Made by a program: the position numbers and the translations under genes. A DNA stretch of 64,000 nucleotides from Cyanobacteria bacterium UBA6446 (GTDB taxonomy: Bacteria; Cyanobacteriota; Vampirovibrionia; Gastranaerophilales; Gastranaerophilaceae). Under the pieces are notes generated by a model. That model did not search any database, was not told the origin of the DNA, and was given only the letters and a program-made list of their open reading frames with translations. The stretch is from NCBI GenBank assembly GCA_002438405.1, contig DJOE01000006.1, positions 72,930 through 136,929 on the forward strand, given 5' to 3'. The number at the start of each line of letters is the position of its first letter. Position 1 is the first letter of the stretch. This document shows, in pieces, positions 37,848 to 46,830 of the stretch.

Positions 37848-39418
37848 GCTTTAGTTACCTCACTCAATGTTTTTACAGGTAAAATTCCAGATGAATATCC
37901 GCAATTCTCATCAACATATTTATAACTTATTCCGTTTTTAACTTGTTCTAATTCTAGTTTCAAAACTTTATCAGGTTGGATTATATTAGTGAATTTTATT
38001 TTTCGATATTGCCCTGAAACACAATCTACACCAAAAAATCTTCGAGCAAAATATTGTGCATAAAATAGTTGTACAACCCCAGGAACAATATGAAATCCGT
38101 TAAAATGTCCTTTAAAGAAATTACAATTGCTATAAAAATATAATGAAACAGTAAATTTACCATCTTCAAAAATTTTGTCAACCACAACAGGAAAAGATAA
38201 ATTCAAATTAAATAGATAATCAGTTTCTTTTTTATCAATTTTACCATTAACTGTATGAGGAATGTCATCAATAAATTTCCATTTTTGCGGAACAATTTCA
38301 TATTTTGTTTTGACTATAGATTTCAGTTTTTTTATAAGTTTTACAATATTATTTTTATACAAATAATCTAAACCGGCTTGATTTAACACCGCAAGACAAG
38401 CCAATTTTTCATCTATTTTTATAACATAAGCATCTTTCAAAAACTTACAAGAACTCAAAATCTTTTCAATCTCAACCGCAGAAATCCTTTTTTCTTGAAT
38501 TTTGTAAATCCTATCTGTTCTACCTTTTACAAGAATGTCATCATTATGAAATTTTTCTATTTTATCCATTACTTTTACAAAAGAAGTTAAAGAAAAATTA
38601 GTTTTAACCATTGCAAAATTCTCACCGCAATCCAGTTCAACACCTTTAAAAATATGAAATCTCTCATCAAAAGAATTTCTATATGCAACAACACCGGTTT
38701 CTGTACTTCCATAAATTTCTATCACATTAGATGCAATTTCTTTTGCGAATTTGAAAACATTTTCTTTGAGTTCAGCACCTGCCGTAATCAACACTTGTGG
38801 ATTTTTAACAGGATAATTTTGATATTTCGCCATTTTTACAATGAAAGATGGTGTTGAAATCAGGCATGAATTTTCGACATTGATATTCTCAGGAACTGCA
38901 ACCGTTGTTGTATTTATGACATTTTCACTATTTAACGGCAACATCAAGTGGAATGTAAATCCAAACAAATGGTTCATTGTTGTTGTCGAAATAAACTCTT
39001 TATTTTTTAGTAAGGTTGGAAATTGATTTTTCAATGCTTCAGATTCAGAGAACAAATTTTCCAAAGATTTTTGTACAATCTTTTTTTCTCCCGTTGTGCC
39101 GGAAGTTTGAAAATTGATAATAATTTCTTTTGGATTTAACTCGATAAAACCTTTGAAATTATGACTATCAATAATTTTTTCACTCTTTATTTCATCAATA
39201 AAAATATTTTTATTTGTAAAAATTTCAGCTAAAAAATTTATCACAAATGCAAAATTATCAAAATCTTTTGAAGTAGAATTTAAAATTAATTTGTTTTGAA
39301 TTCTTTCAGATACTAAATCTTTAACTTTTTTTACAGAATAATTTTTGTCACTCTTTTTGAGAATGATTTTTTCGTCAAATTTATCTGTATAAAAATATTC
39401 TAAAAAATTAGCAATCAT
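37844..39418 (-). CDS. Acyl-AMP ligase fused to a hotdog dehydratase
   Basis: 524 residues with two domains. The ligase (1 to about 400) shows SGTTGEKK at 106-113, the EIYGSTETG motif, and the late catalytic lysine in HTVNGKIDKK (Lys393). It would activate an aromatic starter acid and load it on a carrier protein. The remainder (about 405-524) is a FabA/FabZ-like hotdog with FKGHFNGFHIVPGVVQL (His438) and GQYRKIKF. In most APE clusters these are two genes (ApeH and ApeI). The proline positions of the usual GHFP motif are Asn here. No stop or shift at the junction. Confidence 0.88.
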   Translation of the reverse strand: MIANFLEYFYTDKFDEKIILKKSDKNYSVKKVKDLVSERIQNKLILNSTSKDFDNFAFVINFLAEIFTNKNIFIDEIKSEKIIDSHNFKGFIELNPKEIIINFQTSGTTGEKKIVQKSLENLFSESEALKNQFPTLLKNKEFISTTTMNHLFGFTFHLMLPLNSENVINTTTVAVPENINVENSCLISTPSFIVKMAKYQNYPVKNPQVLITAGAELKENVFKFAKEIASNVIEIYGSTETGVVAYRNSFDERFHIFKGVELDCGENFAMVKTNFSLTSFVKVMDKIEKFHNDDILVKGRTDRIYKIQEKRISAVEIEKILSSCKFLKDAYVIKIDEKLACLAVLNQAGLDYLYKNNIVKLIKKLKSIVKTKYEIVPQKWKFIDDIPHTVNGKIDKKETDYLFNLNLSFPVVVDKIFEDGKFTVSLYFYSNCNFFKGHFNGFHIVPGVVQLFYAQYFARRFFGVDCVSGQYRKIKFTNIIQPDKVLKLELEQVKNGISYKYVDENCGYSSGILPVKTLSEVTKA

Positions 39419-39821
39419 ACTTCCTCTTGAATCTTATTCTTACAATATATTCTATCGCAAAAAAGCTCCCAACAAGCAAATATGAAATACAACCATTATA
39501 TAATGCCCAAACCTTTTCAGACATGAAAACAGTCGCAAGTGATACTAACGTATTCAAAAAAGTAAATCCTGCCCAGATATAAGTTAATTTTCTTGTATAA
39601 TCAAGAGCTTTTGGTTTTATATCCGGTTCCATAAGTTTGGCAAATTTTTGTATAACTGTTTCTTTTCTAAATGACGAAATAAAAAATAACAAAAACAACA
39701 AAAAATTAACCAAAACAGGATAAAATTTCACAAAGCCCCACTTTGTATAATAAAAAATACAAATAACAACAAGCATTGTACAAATTGAAAATATTACATG
39801 CAAAAATTTATTTTTATTCAT
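39408..39821 (-). CDS. COG4648-type membrane protein of APE clusters
   Basis: 137 residues with four hydrophobic helices (FSICTMLVVICIFYY, FYPVLVNFLLFLLFFI, WAGFTFLNTLVSLA, GCISYLLVGSFFAIEYIVRI). Small membrane proteins of this kind occur in APE clusters next to the carrier proteins; their activity is not known. Overlaps the ligase gene (11 bases) and the second carrier protein gene (8 bases). Confidence 0.75.
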   Translation of the reverse strand: MNKNKFLHVIFSICTMLVVICIFYYTKWGFVKFYPVLVNFLLFLLFFISSFRKETVIQKFAKLMEPDIKPKALDYTRKLTYIWAGFTFLNTLVSLATVFMSEKVWALYNGCISYLLVGSFFAIEYIVRIRFKRKYDC

Positions 39822-40077
39822 TGCTATTCATTAAATTCCAAACTGCATTAACAACATCGTCAATTGTTTGAATTTTTTTAAATTCTTCTGGTGGAAGTTT
39901 TTTGTCTGTATAACGTTGCATTCTAACCGCAATATCAACAGCATCAATACTATCTAAATCCAAATCAGTAAAAAGATTAGAACTTCCTTTGATACTGGTT
40001 TCTGGAATTTCTAAATCTTCAACTAAAATTGTTTTCAACTCTTTAAATATATCTTCTTTAGTAATATTACTTGTCAT
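39814..40077 (-). CDS. Acyl carrier protein 2
   Basis: 87 residues with the phosphopantetheine site LDLDSIDAVD (Ser43) and an acidic helical layout. It carries the growing chain or the aryl starter. Two carriers are normal in APE clusters. Overlaps the first carrier gene by 11 bases. Confidence 0.95.
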   Translation of the reverse strand: MTSNITKEDIFKELKTILVEDLEIPETSIKGSSNLFTDLDLDSIDAVDIAVRMQRYTDKKLPPEEFKKIQTIDDVVNAVWNLMNSNE

Positions 40078-40327
40078 TTCTGTTTTCCCTCACAAACTCA
40101 GATAGAGAATTTATTGAAGTAAAATGTCTTTTATTTTCTTCTTTATTATTATCCATAGTAATATTATATTTTTTCTTTAATGCCATACCAAGTTCTAAGG
40201 CATCAATTGAATCTAAACCCAATCCGTCAATAAATAAAGGTTCATCATCAACAATATCATCTGGAGTAATTTCGTCCAAATCCAATGTTTCAATAATTAA
40301 ATTTTTTAGCTCTTCTTTTAATTCCAT
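40067..40327 (-). CDS. Acyl carrier protein 1
   Basis: 86 residues with GLGLDSIDALE (Ser40 the phosphopantetheine site). The two carriers have similar length but diverge outside the site, in keeping with separate jobs for starter and extension. 20 bases after the acyltransferase gene. Confidence 0.95.
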   Translation of the reverse strand: MELKEELKNLIIETLDLDEITPDDIVDDEPLFIDGLGLDSIDALELGMALKKKYNITMDNNKEENKRHFTSINSLSEFVRENRNDK

Positions 40328-40347
40328 AACAGTATAATAGCATAAAT

Positions 40348-41091
40348 TTAATTATATAAAGCAGATTTTATCATTTTTGTAATATTCTTTTTTATTACAA
40401 TTTCATTATCTGTTTTTTCAAGTTCAGATTTCACATCAATTTCACCAACATAAGATAAATCATAATTAACTTTTCGATTTCCGGCTTCATATATTGGTTG
40501 ATTAATAAATAGAAAATCATAATCTGTATATAATTTTAAGACAGCGATATTTGCTTTTGCATTCATTGCAATTGTCGCAGCACCTTTGTGAATTTTGGGA
40601 TATTCATTTTTTCTATGTCTTATACCAGATGGAAAAATCACGACATTTAATCCATTATCTAACATTTCCTTTGTATGTTTTTTCATATTATCTAAGGTTT
40701 CATCTTCTAATATAAAAATTGAACTTACCAAATTTGATAAAATTGGATTTTTGGCTAAGGCAGATTTAACAATACAAGTGGTTCTTGGAATTAATCCAAT
40801 TAAAATAACTATATCTATAAAACTCGGGTGAGTTGAAACAATAACTTTGTTTTTTATCTGTTTTATTTCGGTCAAATTTTCAATATTCAAATTTATTATC
40901 CCAAACGAAATTATCAACTTAACAAACCATGCCCAAGTTGAGTGAATAACATCAGAGTAAAAATATAACAAATCTTTACCTTTTATAAAAAATTTTGCAA
41001 ACGGAAACAGTGTGAAATTCAAAATTACAGCACCAACTCCAAAAATAAAAAAGCTCAACAAAACAATAAAAGATCGAATTATTTTAATCAT
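40348..41091 (-). CDS. PlsC-like acyltransferase
   Basis: 247 residues with two N-terminal hydrophobic stretches and the HX4D motif STHPSFIDIV (His88, Asp93); the second motif is FPSGIRHRKNE in place of the usual FPEGTR. In APE clusters an acyltransferase of this family is present beside the carrier proteins and is thought to help anchor the product to a lipid. Start abuts the ketosynthase-like gene. Confidence 0.88.
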   Translation of the reverse strand: MIKIIRSFIVLLSFFIFGVGAVILNFTLFPFAKFFIKGKDLLYFYSDVIHSTWAWFVKLIISFGIINLNIENLTEIKQIKNKVIVSTHPSFIDIVILIGLIPRTTCIVKSALAKNPILSNLVSSIFILEDETLDNMKKHTKEMLDNGLNVVIFPSGIRHRKNEYPKIHKGAATIAMNAKANIAVLKLYTDYDFLFINQPIYEAGNRKVNYDLSYVGEIDVKSELEKTDNEIVIKKNITKMIKSALYN

Positions 41092-41699
41092 TACACATCA
41101 ACCTTAGACAAAATTCCAACAGGTGTAACAAATTTACTTGTTCTATTTTCAAGAAAATCTATAAGTAAAGAATATTCATCACCTTGTGTTGAATTAATTT
41201 CTTTATCAAACTTATATTCTATTGAATTTAGAACAGGTGTTTTAGAAATCAGAACAGCAACAGATTTTTTCTCCTCAAAACTATCAGAATAACAATACAA
41301 AATATTATTTTTTCCAGAAACAATCGCCTCAACCAAACCAAAAGACAAACTGTTTTCGCCAGATGAAACCGCATAGTATGATCCTGTCAAATTTTTAAAT
41401 AATGATAAAACACCGGCTAAATAATTATGTACAGAAGCTGAAAATGCAATCGGAGAAACCTCATTTTCATTATTATATTGTTCAATTAAAGAAAAAAGCC
41501 TTTCAAATTCTCCATATTGGGAAGAAAAAATAAATTCATCAATATTATCATTTTCTTCATAAACTTTCAAAATTACAGACATTGCAAGTTTATCAACTGT
41601 TGAGAGCTTTCGCCTCATCATCATCGGAATTTTTTTAATAATTTCATCTACTGCATTACAATATGCAAAATTTTTGATAAATATTTTTTCAATCGGCAT
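41091..41699 (-). CDS. Ketosynthase-like chain-length-factor partner
   Basis: About 202 residues from ATG 41699; a longer frame from TTG 41726 is not preferred. It matches the short beta-ketoacyl-synthase-like N-terminal family of APE clusters (RRKLSTVDKLAMSVIL, FIFSSQYGEFERLFSLI, SPIAFSASVHNYLAGVLSLF). The active-site Cys-centred TACSSG is absent, so it is a catalytically dead partner that should pair with a full ketosynthase. First gene of the leftward arm, 29 bases from the divergent ketosynthase. Confidence 0.85.
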   Translation of the reverse strand: MPIEKIFIKNFAYCNAVDEIIKKIPMMMRRKLSTVDKLAMSVILKVYEENDNIDEFIFSSQYGEFERLFSLIEQYNNENEVSPIAFSASVHNYLAGVLSLFKNLTGSYYAVSSGENSLSFGLVEAIVSGKNNILYCYSDSFEEKKSVAVLISKTPVLNSIEYKFDKEINSTQGDEYSLLIDFLENRTSKFVTPVGILSKVDV

Positions 41700-41728
41700 A
41701 ATGTTATTATATAATAAATTTATCAATT
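41700..41728. promoter_or_regulatory. 29-bp divergent intergenic region with palindromic -10
   Basis: TTATTATATAATAA at 41704-41717 is its own reverse complement. It supplies TATAAT on the plus strand (41710-41715) and on the minus strand (41706-41711). The leaders would be only a few bases long on either side. No good -35 is seen on either strand, so an activator may be needed. The only long gap between the arms is this one. Confidence 0.5.
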
Positions 41729-42871
41729 ATGGGAATTTTTATAACGGCATATAACACAATATGTAATCTTGGTTATGGTATAGAGGAAATATACCAAAAT
41801 GCTTGTCGTGGAGATAATTCAAAATTCACTGAAACATCTGATATAATCAAAAACACCAAAATTAGAATTGGAGAAGTTTCTCATACGTTGCCGGAAATTA
41901 CTAAACCAGATTATAACACAAGATGTAACAGATTAGTTCTTGCGTGTTTTGAACTAATGAAAAAAGATTTGACAGAACTTATTTCTAAATATAAAAAAGA
42001 TAATATCGCAATTGTTTGCGCTACAACTAATACAGGGGTTGAAGAATTTGAAAAAAGTCAAAATCCAAAACATTTTGAAATAGGAAATCCGTCAGAATTT
42101 GCAAAGGATTATTTAGGTTTAAACAATTTTGCAACAACAGTTTCAACTGCTTGCTCTTCAGGTATAAAAGCTTTTTCTATTGCAAATCAAATTCTAAATT
42201 CAAATATTGCAGAGGCAGCAATTGTTATCGGAGTAGATTCAATTGCAAAACTTCCACTATTTGGTTTTCATTCTTTAGAAATTCTTTCTCCTAACCCAAC
42301 AAATCCATTCAGTGAAAACCGTTCAGGAATAAATATCGGAGAGGGCGCAGCAGTCTTTATTTTAGAAAAAGAGAAAAAACAAGATTGTATTGAAATCTGT
42401 TCAATTGGTGAAACAACAGATGTTTACCATGCAACATGCCCAGACCCAGAAGCAAAAGAATCAATTAATGCAATCAATCAAGCCCTTACAAAAGCTCAAA
42501 TTTTACCAAAAGAGATTGATTACATAAATCTACACGGAACAGGAACAATTTCGAATGATATTATGGAAGCAAATGCAATCTATTCAATATTTAAAGACCA
42601 AACACTTTGCAGTTCAACAAAACCATTAACCGGTCACTGTTTAGGAGCATCTTCTTCTATTGAAACCGCACTTTGTTGCAAACTAATTCAAACTAAAAAT
42701 CCGACAATTTATCCACATATTTATGACGGAAATTATGATAAAACTTTACCAAAAATTAAACTCGTACCTCAAAATTGCAAAGCAGAAAAAATCACACACT
42801 GTTTATGTACAGCTTTCGGATTTGGAGGGACAAATGCAGTAATAATTTTAGGAGAACCTAAAAATGAGTAA
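41729..42871 (+). CDS. Beta-ketoacyl synthase (APE type)
   Basis: 380 residues with the complete Cys-His-His set: TACSSG (Cys142), HGTGT near 267 and GHCLGASSSIE near 305. Elongates the carrier-bound chain with malonyl units. It may form a dimer with the dead partner encoded on the other arm. Stop overlaps the dehydratase start by 8 bases. Confidence 0.93.
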   Translation: MGIFITAYNTICNLGYGIEEIYQNACRGDNSKFTETSDIIKNTKIRIGEVSHTLPEITKPDYNTRCNRLVLACFELMKKDLTELISKYKKDNIAIVCATTNTGVEEFEKSQNPKHFEIGNPSEFAKDYLGLNNFATTVSTACSSGIKAFSIANQILNSNIAEAAIVIGVDSIAKLPLFGFHSLEILSPNPTNPFSENRSGINIGEGAAVFILEKEKKQDCIEICSIGETTDVYHATCPDPEAKESINAINQALTKAQILPKEIDYINLHGTGTISNDIMEANAIYSIFKDQTLCSSTKPLTGHCLGASSSIETALCCKLIQTKNPTIYPHIYDGNYDKTLPKIKLVPQNCKAEKITHCLCTAFGFGGTNAVIILGEPKNE

Positions 42872-43319
42872 TTATGATTTATCAAAAATATTACCACACA
42901 AACCGCCAATGATTTTGATTGATGATATTTTAAATTACAATTTAGCACAGAAAACACTAACTGCAATTGTAAAAATCTCGAAAGATAAATTATTTTTTGA
43001 TAAATCCCAAAACGGAATTTCTTCACTTGTCGGACTAGAATTTATGGCACAAACAATCGGTTGTTATGCCTATTTTAGGAATGATTGCAAACCTCCAAAA
43101 CTTGGATTTCTACTTGGTTCAAGACTTTTTAATAATGCGTTAGACATTTTCAAAAATGGTGAAAGCTACAAAATAAAAGTTAACGAAATATTTACAGATA
43201 ATCAAATTGTTGCTTTTGATTGTATAATGTATGATATACAAGGTGAAGAAATCGCCAGTGCAACAATTAATGTTTATCAAACAGACAATGTACAGGAGTT
43301 CTTAAATAAGAATGAGTAA
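42864..43319 (+). CDS. Hotdog 3-hydroxyacyl-ACP dehydratase
   Basis: 151 residues; the block ILPHKPPMILIDDIL and VGLEFMAQTIGCYAYF match the COG4706-type dehydratase of APE clusters. It forms the conjugated double bond after each extension. Second dehydratase of the locus, besides the fused domain. Overlaps both neighbours by 8 bases (ATGAGTAA junctions). Confidence 0.9.
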   Translation: MSNYDLSKILPHKPPMILIDDILNYNLAQKTLTAIVKISKDKLFFDKSQNGISSLVGLEFMAQTIGCYAYFRNDCKPPKLGFLLGSRLFNNALDIFKNGESYKIKVNEIFTDNQIVAFDCIMYDIQGEEIASATINVYQTDNVQEFLNKNE

Positions 43320-44034
43320 AACAGTTTTAATAACAGGTTCAAGTAGAGGGATAGGAAAAGCAACAGCAATAACTCTTGCAAAAGCAGAATATGATATTGT
43401 TTTGCATTGTTCACATGACGTAACTCGTCTTGAAAATTTAAAAAAAGAAATCAAAAATTATAACGTAAAATGTAGAACTCTTGCGTTTGACATAAAAAAT
43501 CGAGAAGAAACCGAAAAAATACTTCTTAACGATATAGAACAAAATGGAATATACTATGGCATAGTATTAAATGCAGGAATAGCAAAAGATAATCCTTTTC
43601 CTGCAATGGAAGATTTTGAATGGGACGACGTTATCAATACAAATCTTGGAGGTTTTTATAATATTCTAAAACCTTTAACTCTTCCAATGATTCAAAATAG
43701 AAAAGGTAGAATTATTACAATGTCTTCAATTTCCGGTTTGACAGGTAATAGAGGGCAAGTAAATTATAGCGCTTCAAAAGCCGGAATTATCGGAGCGACA
43801 AAAGCTCTTGCAAGAGAACTTGCAAAAAGAAGAATTACAGTAAATTGTATTGCTCCGGGGATAATTGATTCTGATATGACAGAGGAAATTCCCGAAGAAA
43901 TTATCAAACAAATTCCATTAAAAAGAATGGGAAAACCGGAAGAAGTTGCAAGTCTTGTTAAATATTTGATGAGCGAAGATGCAGGATATATTACAGGTCA
44001 AGTTATTTCTGTAAATGGAGGACTTTTAATATGA
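43312..44034 (+). CDS. 3-ketoacyl-ACP reductase (FabG type)
   Basis: 240-residue short-chain dehydrogenase with TGSSRGIGKATA, LNAGIA, MSSISGLTGNRGQVNYSASKAG (Ser-Tyr-Lys set) and CIAPGIIDSDM. NADPH-dependent reduction of the keto group. ATGA overlap with the next ketosynthase. Confidence 0.94.
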   Translation: MSKTVLITGSSRGIGKATAITLAKAEYDIVLHCSHDVTRLENLKKEIKNYNVKCRTLAFDIKNREETEKILLNDIEQNGIYYGIVLNAGIAKDNPFPAMEDFEWDDVINTNLGGFYNILKPLTLPMIQNRKGRIITMSSISGLTGNRGQVNYSASKAGIIGATKALARELAKRRITVNCIAPGIIDSDMTEEIPEEIIKQIPLKRMGKPEEVASLVKYLMSEDAGYITGQVISVNGGLLI

Positions 44035-45260
44035 CAAGAAGAGTAGTTATTACAGGAATGGCTTTAGCATCTCCATTGGGTTCAACTGTTGACGTTGCAT
44101 TTAACCGATTAAAAGAATACAAAAATTGCGTAAGATATTGGAAAGAACTCGACAGATTCGACAAATTAAACACTCGTCTTGTTGCAACAGTAGAGGGTTT
44201 TGAAACTCCAAAACATTTTGATAGAAAAGTTCTACGTTCAATGGGACCTGTTTCAATAATGTCAGTTGCAACCTCAGAAGAAGCTCTAAAAGTTGCAGGA
44301 CTTTTGGGCAACCCTTTAATTCAATCAAAAAAAACAGGTGTTAGTTATGGCTCTTCAAGTGGTTCGTTGAATGCAATTTTTGATTTTTATTCAATGTATG
44401 TTGATAACAAAGTTAAAAACTTGAATTCTGCATCTTATATCAAAATGATGCCTCAAACCGCAGCTGTAAACATTTCTTTATACTTTAAAACCCACGGAAG
44501 ACTTATTCCAACATCGACTGCCTGCACATCTGGTTCTCTAGGCATAGGTTATGGTTATGAAGCAATAAAAGACGGTTATGCAGACATAATGATTTCAGGT
44601 GGAGCAGAAGAAATTCACCCAACACAAATAGGGGTTTTTGATACTCTATATGCAACAAGTACGCTCAATGATACGCCCGAATTAACCCCAAAACCTTTTG
44701 ACAAAGACAGAGATGGACTTGTTATAGGAGAGGGTGCAGGAACATTGATACTTGAAGAATATGAACACGCAAAAGCTCGTGGTGCAAAGATTTATGCTGA
44801 AATTGTAGGTTTTGCAACAAATACAGATGGAACTCATATTACAAATCCAAACAAGGATATGATGAGAGAAGTTATGAAAGATTCTCTAAAATCCGCAAAT
44901 CTTTCCCCTGAAGATATTGGATATGTAAATGCCCATGGAACAGGAACTTCAAGAGGTGATATTGCAGAATCTAATGCAACTTACGAAACTTTCCAAAGGA
45001 ATGTTCCAATCAGCACAATAAAAAGTTATACTGGACATACACTTGGAGCATGTGGTGCTATTGAAGCAATTTTATCAATTCAAATGATGAACAATAATTG
45101 GTTCTGTCCAACTTTAAACTTAAAAAATATTGACCCAGAATGTGCACCAGAACTTGGTTATATCACAAATGAGGGTAAAGAAATTGAAACTCAATATATT
45201 ATGAGTAACAATTTTGCTTTTGGCGGAATAAATACTTCTCTCATTTTTAAAAGAGTTTAG
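44031..45260 (+). CDS. Beta-ketoacyl synthase (FabF-like)
   Basis: 409 residues with Cys165 in TSTACTSGSLG, NAHGTGTSRGD and YTGHTLGACGAIEA; all three catalytic residues present. Last gene of the rightward arm. No enoyl reductase is encoded with it, in keeping with a polyene rather than saturated product. Confidence 0.94.
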   Translation: MTRRVVITGMALASPLGSTVDVAFNRLKEYKNCVRYWKELDRFDKLNTRLVATVEGFETPKHFDRKVLRSMGPVSIMSVATSEEALKVAGLLGNPLIQSKKTGVSYGSSSGSLNAIFDFYSMYVDNKVKNLNSASYIKMMPQTAAVNISLYFKTHGRLIPTSTACTSGSLGIGYGYEAIKDGYADIMISGGAEEIHPTQIGVFDTLYATSTLNDTPELTPKPFDKDRDGLVIGEGAGTLILEEYEHAKARGAKIYAEIVGFATNTDGTHITNPNKDMMREVMKDSLKSANLSPEDIGYVNAHGTGTSRGDIAESNATYETFQRNVPISTIKSYTGHTLGACGAIEAILSIQMMNNNWFCPTLNLKNIDPECAPELGYITNEGKEIETQYIMSNNFAFGGINTSLIFKRV

Positions 45261-45270
45261 AAAATAAAAA

Positions 45271-45290
45271 GCTGGCAAATACATGCCAGC
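45271..45290 (-). terminator. Terminator of the TolC-type gene
   Basis: GCTGGCA at 45271-45277 pairs with TGCCAGC at 45284-45290; on the minus strand the stem is followed by TTTTTATTTT. Confidence 0.82.
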
Positions 45291-45338
45291 CTGCTTAGTA
45301 AGTAAAAATATGATTAAGATTTAGTGTTAGTTTTGTTA

Positions 45339-46739
45339 TTATAATTGGCTACCAACTGCCTTATATAATCCAATGTAATCTACAAGACAATTGATTTTAT
45401 CATTTACAACTTGTTGATCGGTATATAAAACATTTTCTTTTACTTGAACTAAATCAAGTCTAGAAATTGTACCTTCATTATATTTGTTTGTACTATAACC
45501 AAAGTCTTCTCTTTCAAGTTTTGCTCTAGTTTTAATATCATTATATTTGTCATTATCAAGTTTTAATGAAACCATTGCATCATTAACTTCTTGAATAGCT
45601 GTCAAATTTGTTTTGTAATAATTATTCAAAACTCGTTCGTACTCATCTTTTTTAAGTCTTAAATTCGCAATTCTTCTTCCACCTGTGAATAAAGGTAAAC
45701 CTAAACCTCCACCAATTGCAGTTAAGGCATTTTTGGTTGTCCACAAACTACCAAAATCATTAGATAAGAACATTGCAACCGCACCAATATTAAATGACGG
45801 TAAAAATTCTTTCTTAGCAACCCTTACATCAATTCCGGCCTTTTCAACCATTTTTTCAGCTTTTAAATAATCCGGTCTTTGAGTAATTATTTCAGTAGGA
45901 ATTTCTGATGGATTTGCACCTGTATAATTAAGAGCATCAAAACTTACTCTTGACAATTTTTCTGCATTATTTGGATTTTCTCCAATCAATACTGCCAATT
46001 GATTTAACAATTTTGTTCTTTGTTTTTTGAATTCTGTCAAATCAGTCTTTCCGGCAATATAAGATTTATTAGCTTTTACAGTATCAGCTGTTGAAGTTAA
46101 GCCCTCTTTGTTTCGAGCTAACATCAAATCATAAATTACTTTTCTATCTTTGACAATTTCTTCTTGAAGAGAAATTAATTTATCCAACTTAACAATATTA
46201 AAATAAGTTGTACCAACAGCAGAAGCTATTGAGATATAAGCAGCTCTTTCATCTTGCAAAGATTGTTCATACTCTTTTTTAGCTGCATTTGTTTTGTCAT
46301 GATTTTTTAAGAACAAATCAACTTCATAACTTGCAAATGCCGGCATTGCAAAACCCCATTCAGAACTTGTTGAATAAGGCATTTTTGAATACCCAGGACC
46401 AAAACCTACACCTGCAGTTGGTAATTCATTCGCAAATTGAATTTTTACTGCTTGATAATATTCATCAACAGCAATTGTTGCCATTTTTAAATCATAGTTA
46501 TTTTTAATAGCTTTATCAATATAACCGTTTAAAATATCATCATTAAAATTGCTCCACCAGTTATAATTAATATATTCATATTTAAACTCATCACTTTTTT
46601 GTCTTTGTTTATGAGTTTTAGAAATCGAAACTTTTTTTGGTTCATTTGAATTTTTATTACCAATAGCAGAGCATGCCAAAGGTGAAATTTCTGTTAATAT
46701 AAAACTTGCTAATAATAGTGTAATAATACTCTTTTTCAA
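45339..46739 (-). CDS. TolC/OprM-type outer-membrane efflux channel
   Basis: 466 residues with a signal peptide ending ISPLACSA, possibly lipidated on that Cys. The mature part shows the OEP repeats: NNYDLKMATIAVDEYYQ, AYISIASAVGTTYFNI, TEIITQRPDYLKAEKMVEKAGIDVRVAKKEFLPS (shortened here to its pattern of RPD and FLPS) and GLPLFTGGRR. It forms the outer-membrane exit duct for the divergently encoded EmrAB pump. Confidence 0.9.
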   Translation of the reverse strand: MKKSIITLLLASFILTEISPLACSAIGNKNSNEPKKVSISKTHKQRQKSDEFKYEYINYNWWSNFNDDILNGYIDKAIKNNYDLKMATIAVDEYYQAVKIQFANELPTAGVGFGPGYSKMPYSTSSEWGFAMPAFASYEVDLFLKNHDKTNAAKKEYEQSLQDERAAYISIASAVGTTYFNIVKLDKLISLQEEIVKDRKVIYDLMLARNKEGLTSTADTVKANKSYIAGKTDLTEFKKQRTKLLNQLAVLIGENPNNAEKLSRVSFDALNYTGANPSEIPTEIITQRPDYLKAEKMVEKAGIDVRVAKKEFLPSFNIGAVAMFLSNDFGSLWTTKNALTAIGGGLGLPLFTGGRRIANLRLKKDEYERVLNNYYKTNLTAIQEVNDAMVSLKLDNDKYNDIKTRAKLEREDFGYSTNKYNEGTISRLDLVQVKENVLYTDQQVVNDKINCLVDYIGLYKAVGSQL

Positions 46740-46784
46740 TGTTTTAAATCCTCTAAAAAATATACTTGCATTTTCTATATCAGT

Positions 46785-46830
46785 ATGATAACATAATATT
46801 GTTGTAAATGCAACACATTATTTTTACAAC
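46785..46830 (-). promoter_or_regulatory. Promoter of the TolC-type gene with MarR-like operator
   Basis: TTGCAT (46808-46813) and TATCAT (46785-46790), 17 bases apart on the minus strand. Inverted repeat GTTGTAAA (46801-46808) and TTTACAAC (46823-46830), centres 22 bp apart, covers the -35 side. A shorter GTTG-N6-CAAC palindrome lies in the left half. A site for the divergent MarR repressor is likely. Confidence 0.55.

Noticed and set aside
32761..45260. Reading the cluster as ordinary type II fatty-acid synthesis
   Set aside because: No enoyl reductase, FabD or FabH; instead a dead ketosynthase partner, AMP ligase, thioesterase, LolA-like carrier and MMPL exporter, which fit an aryl polyene pathway.
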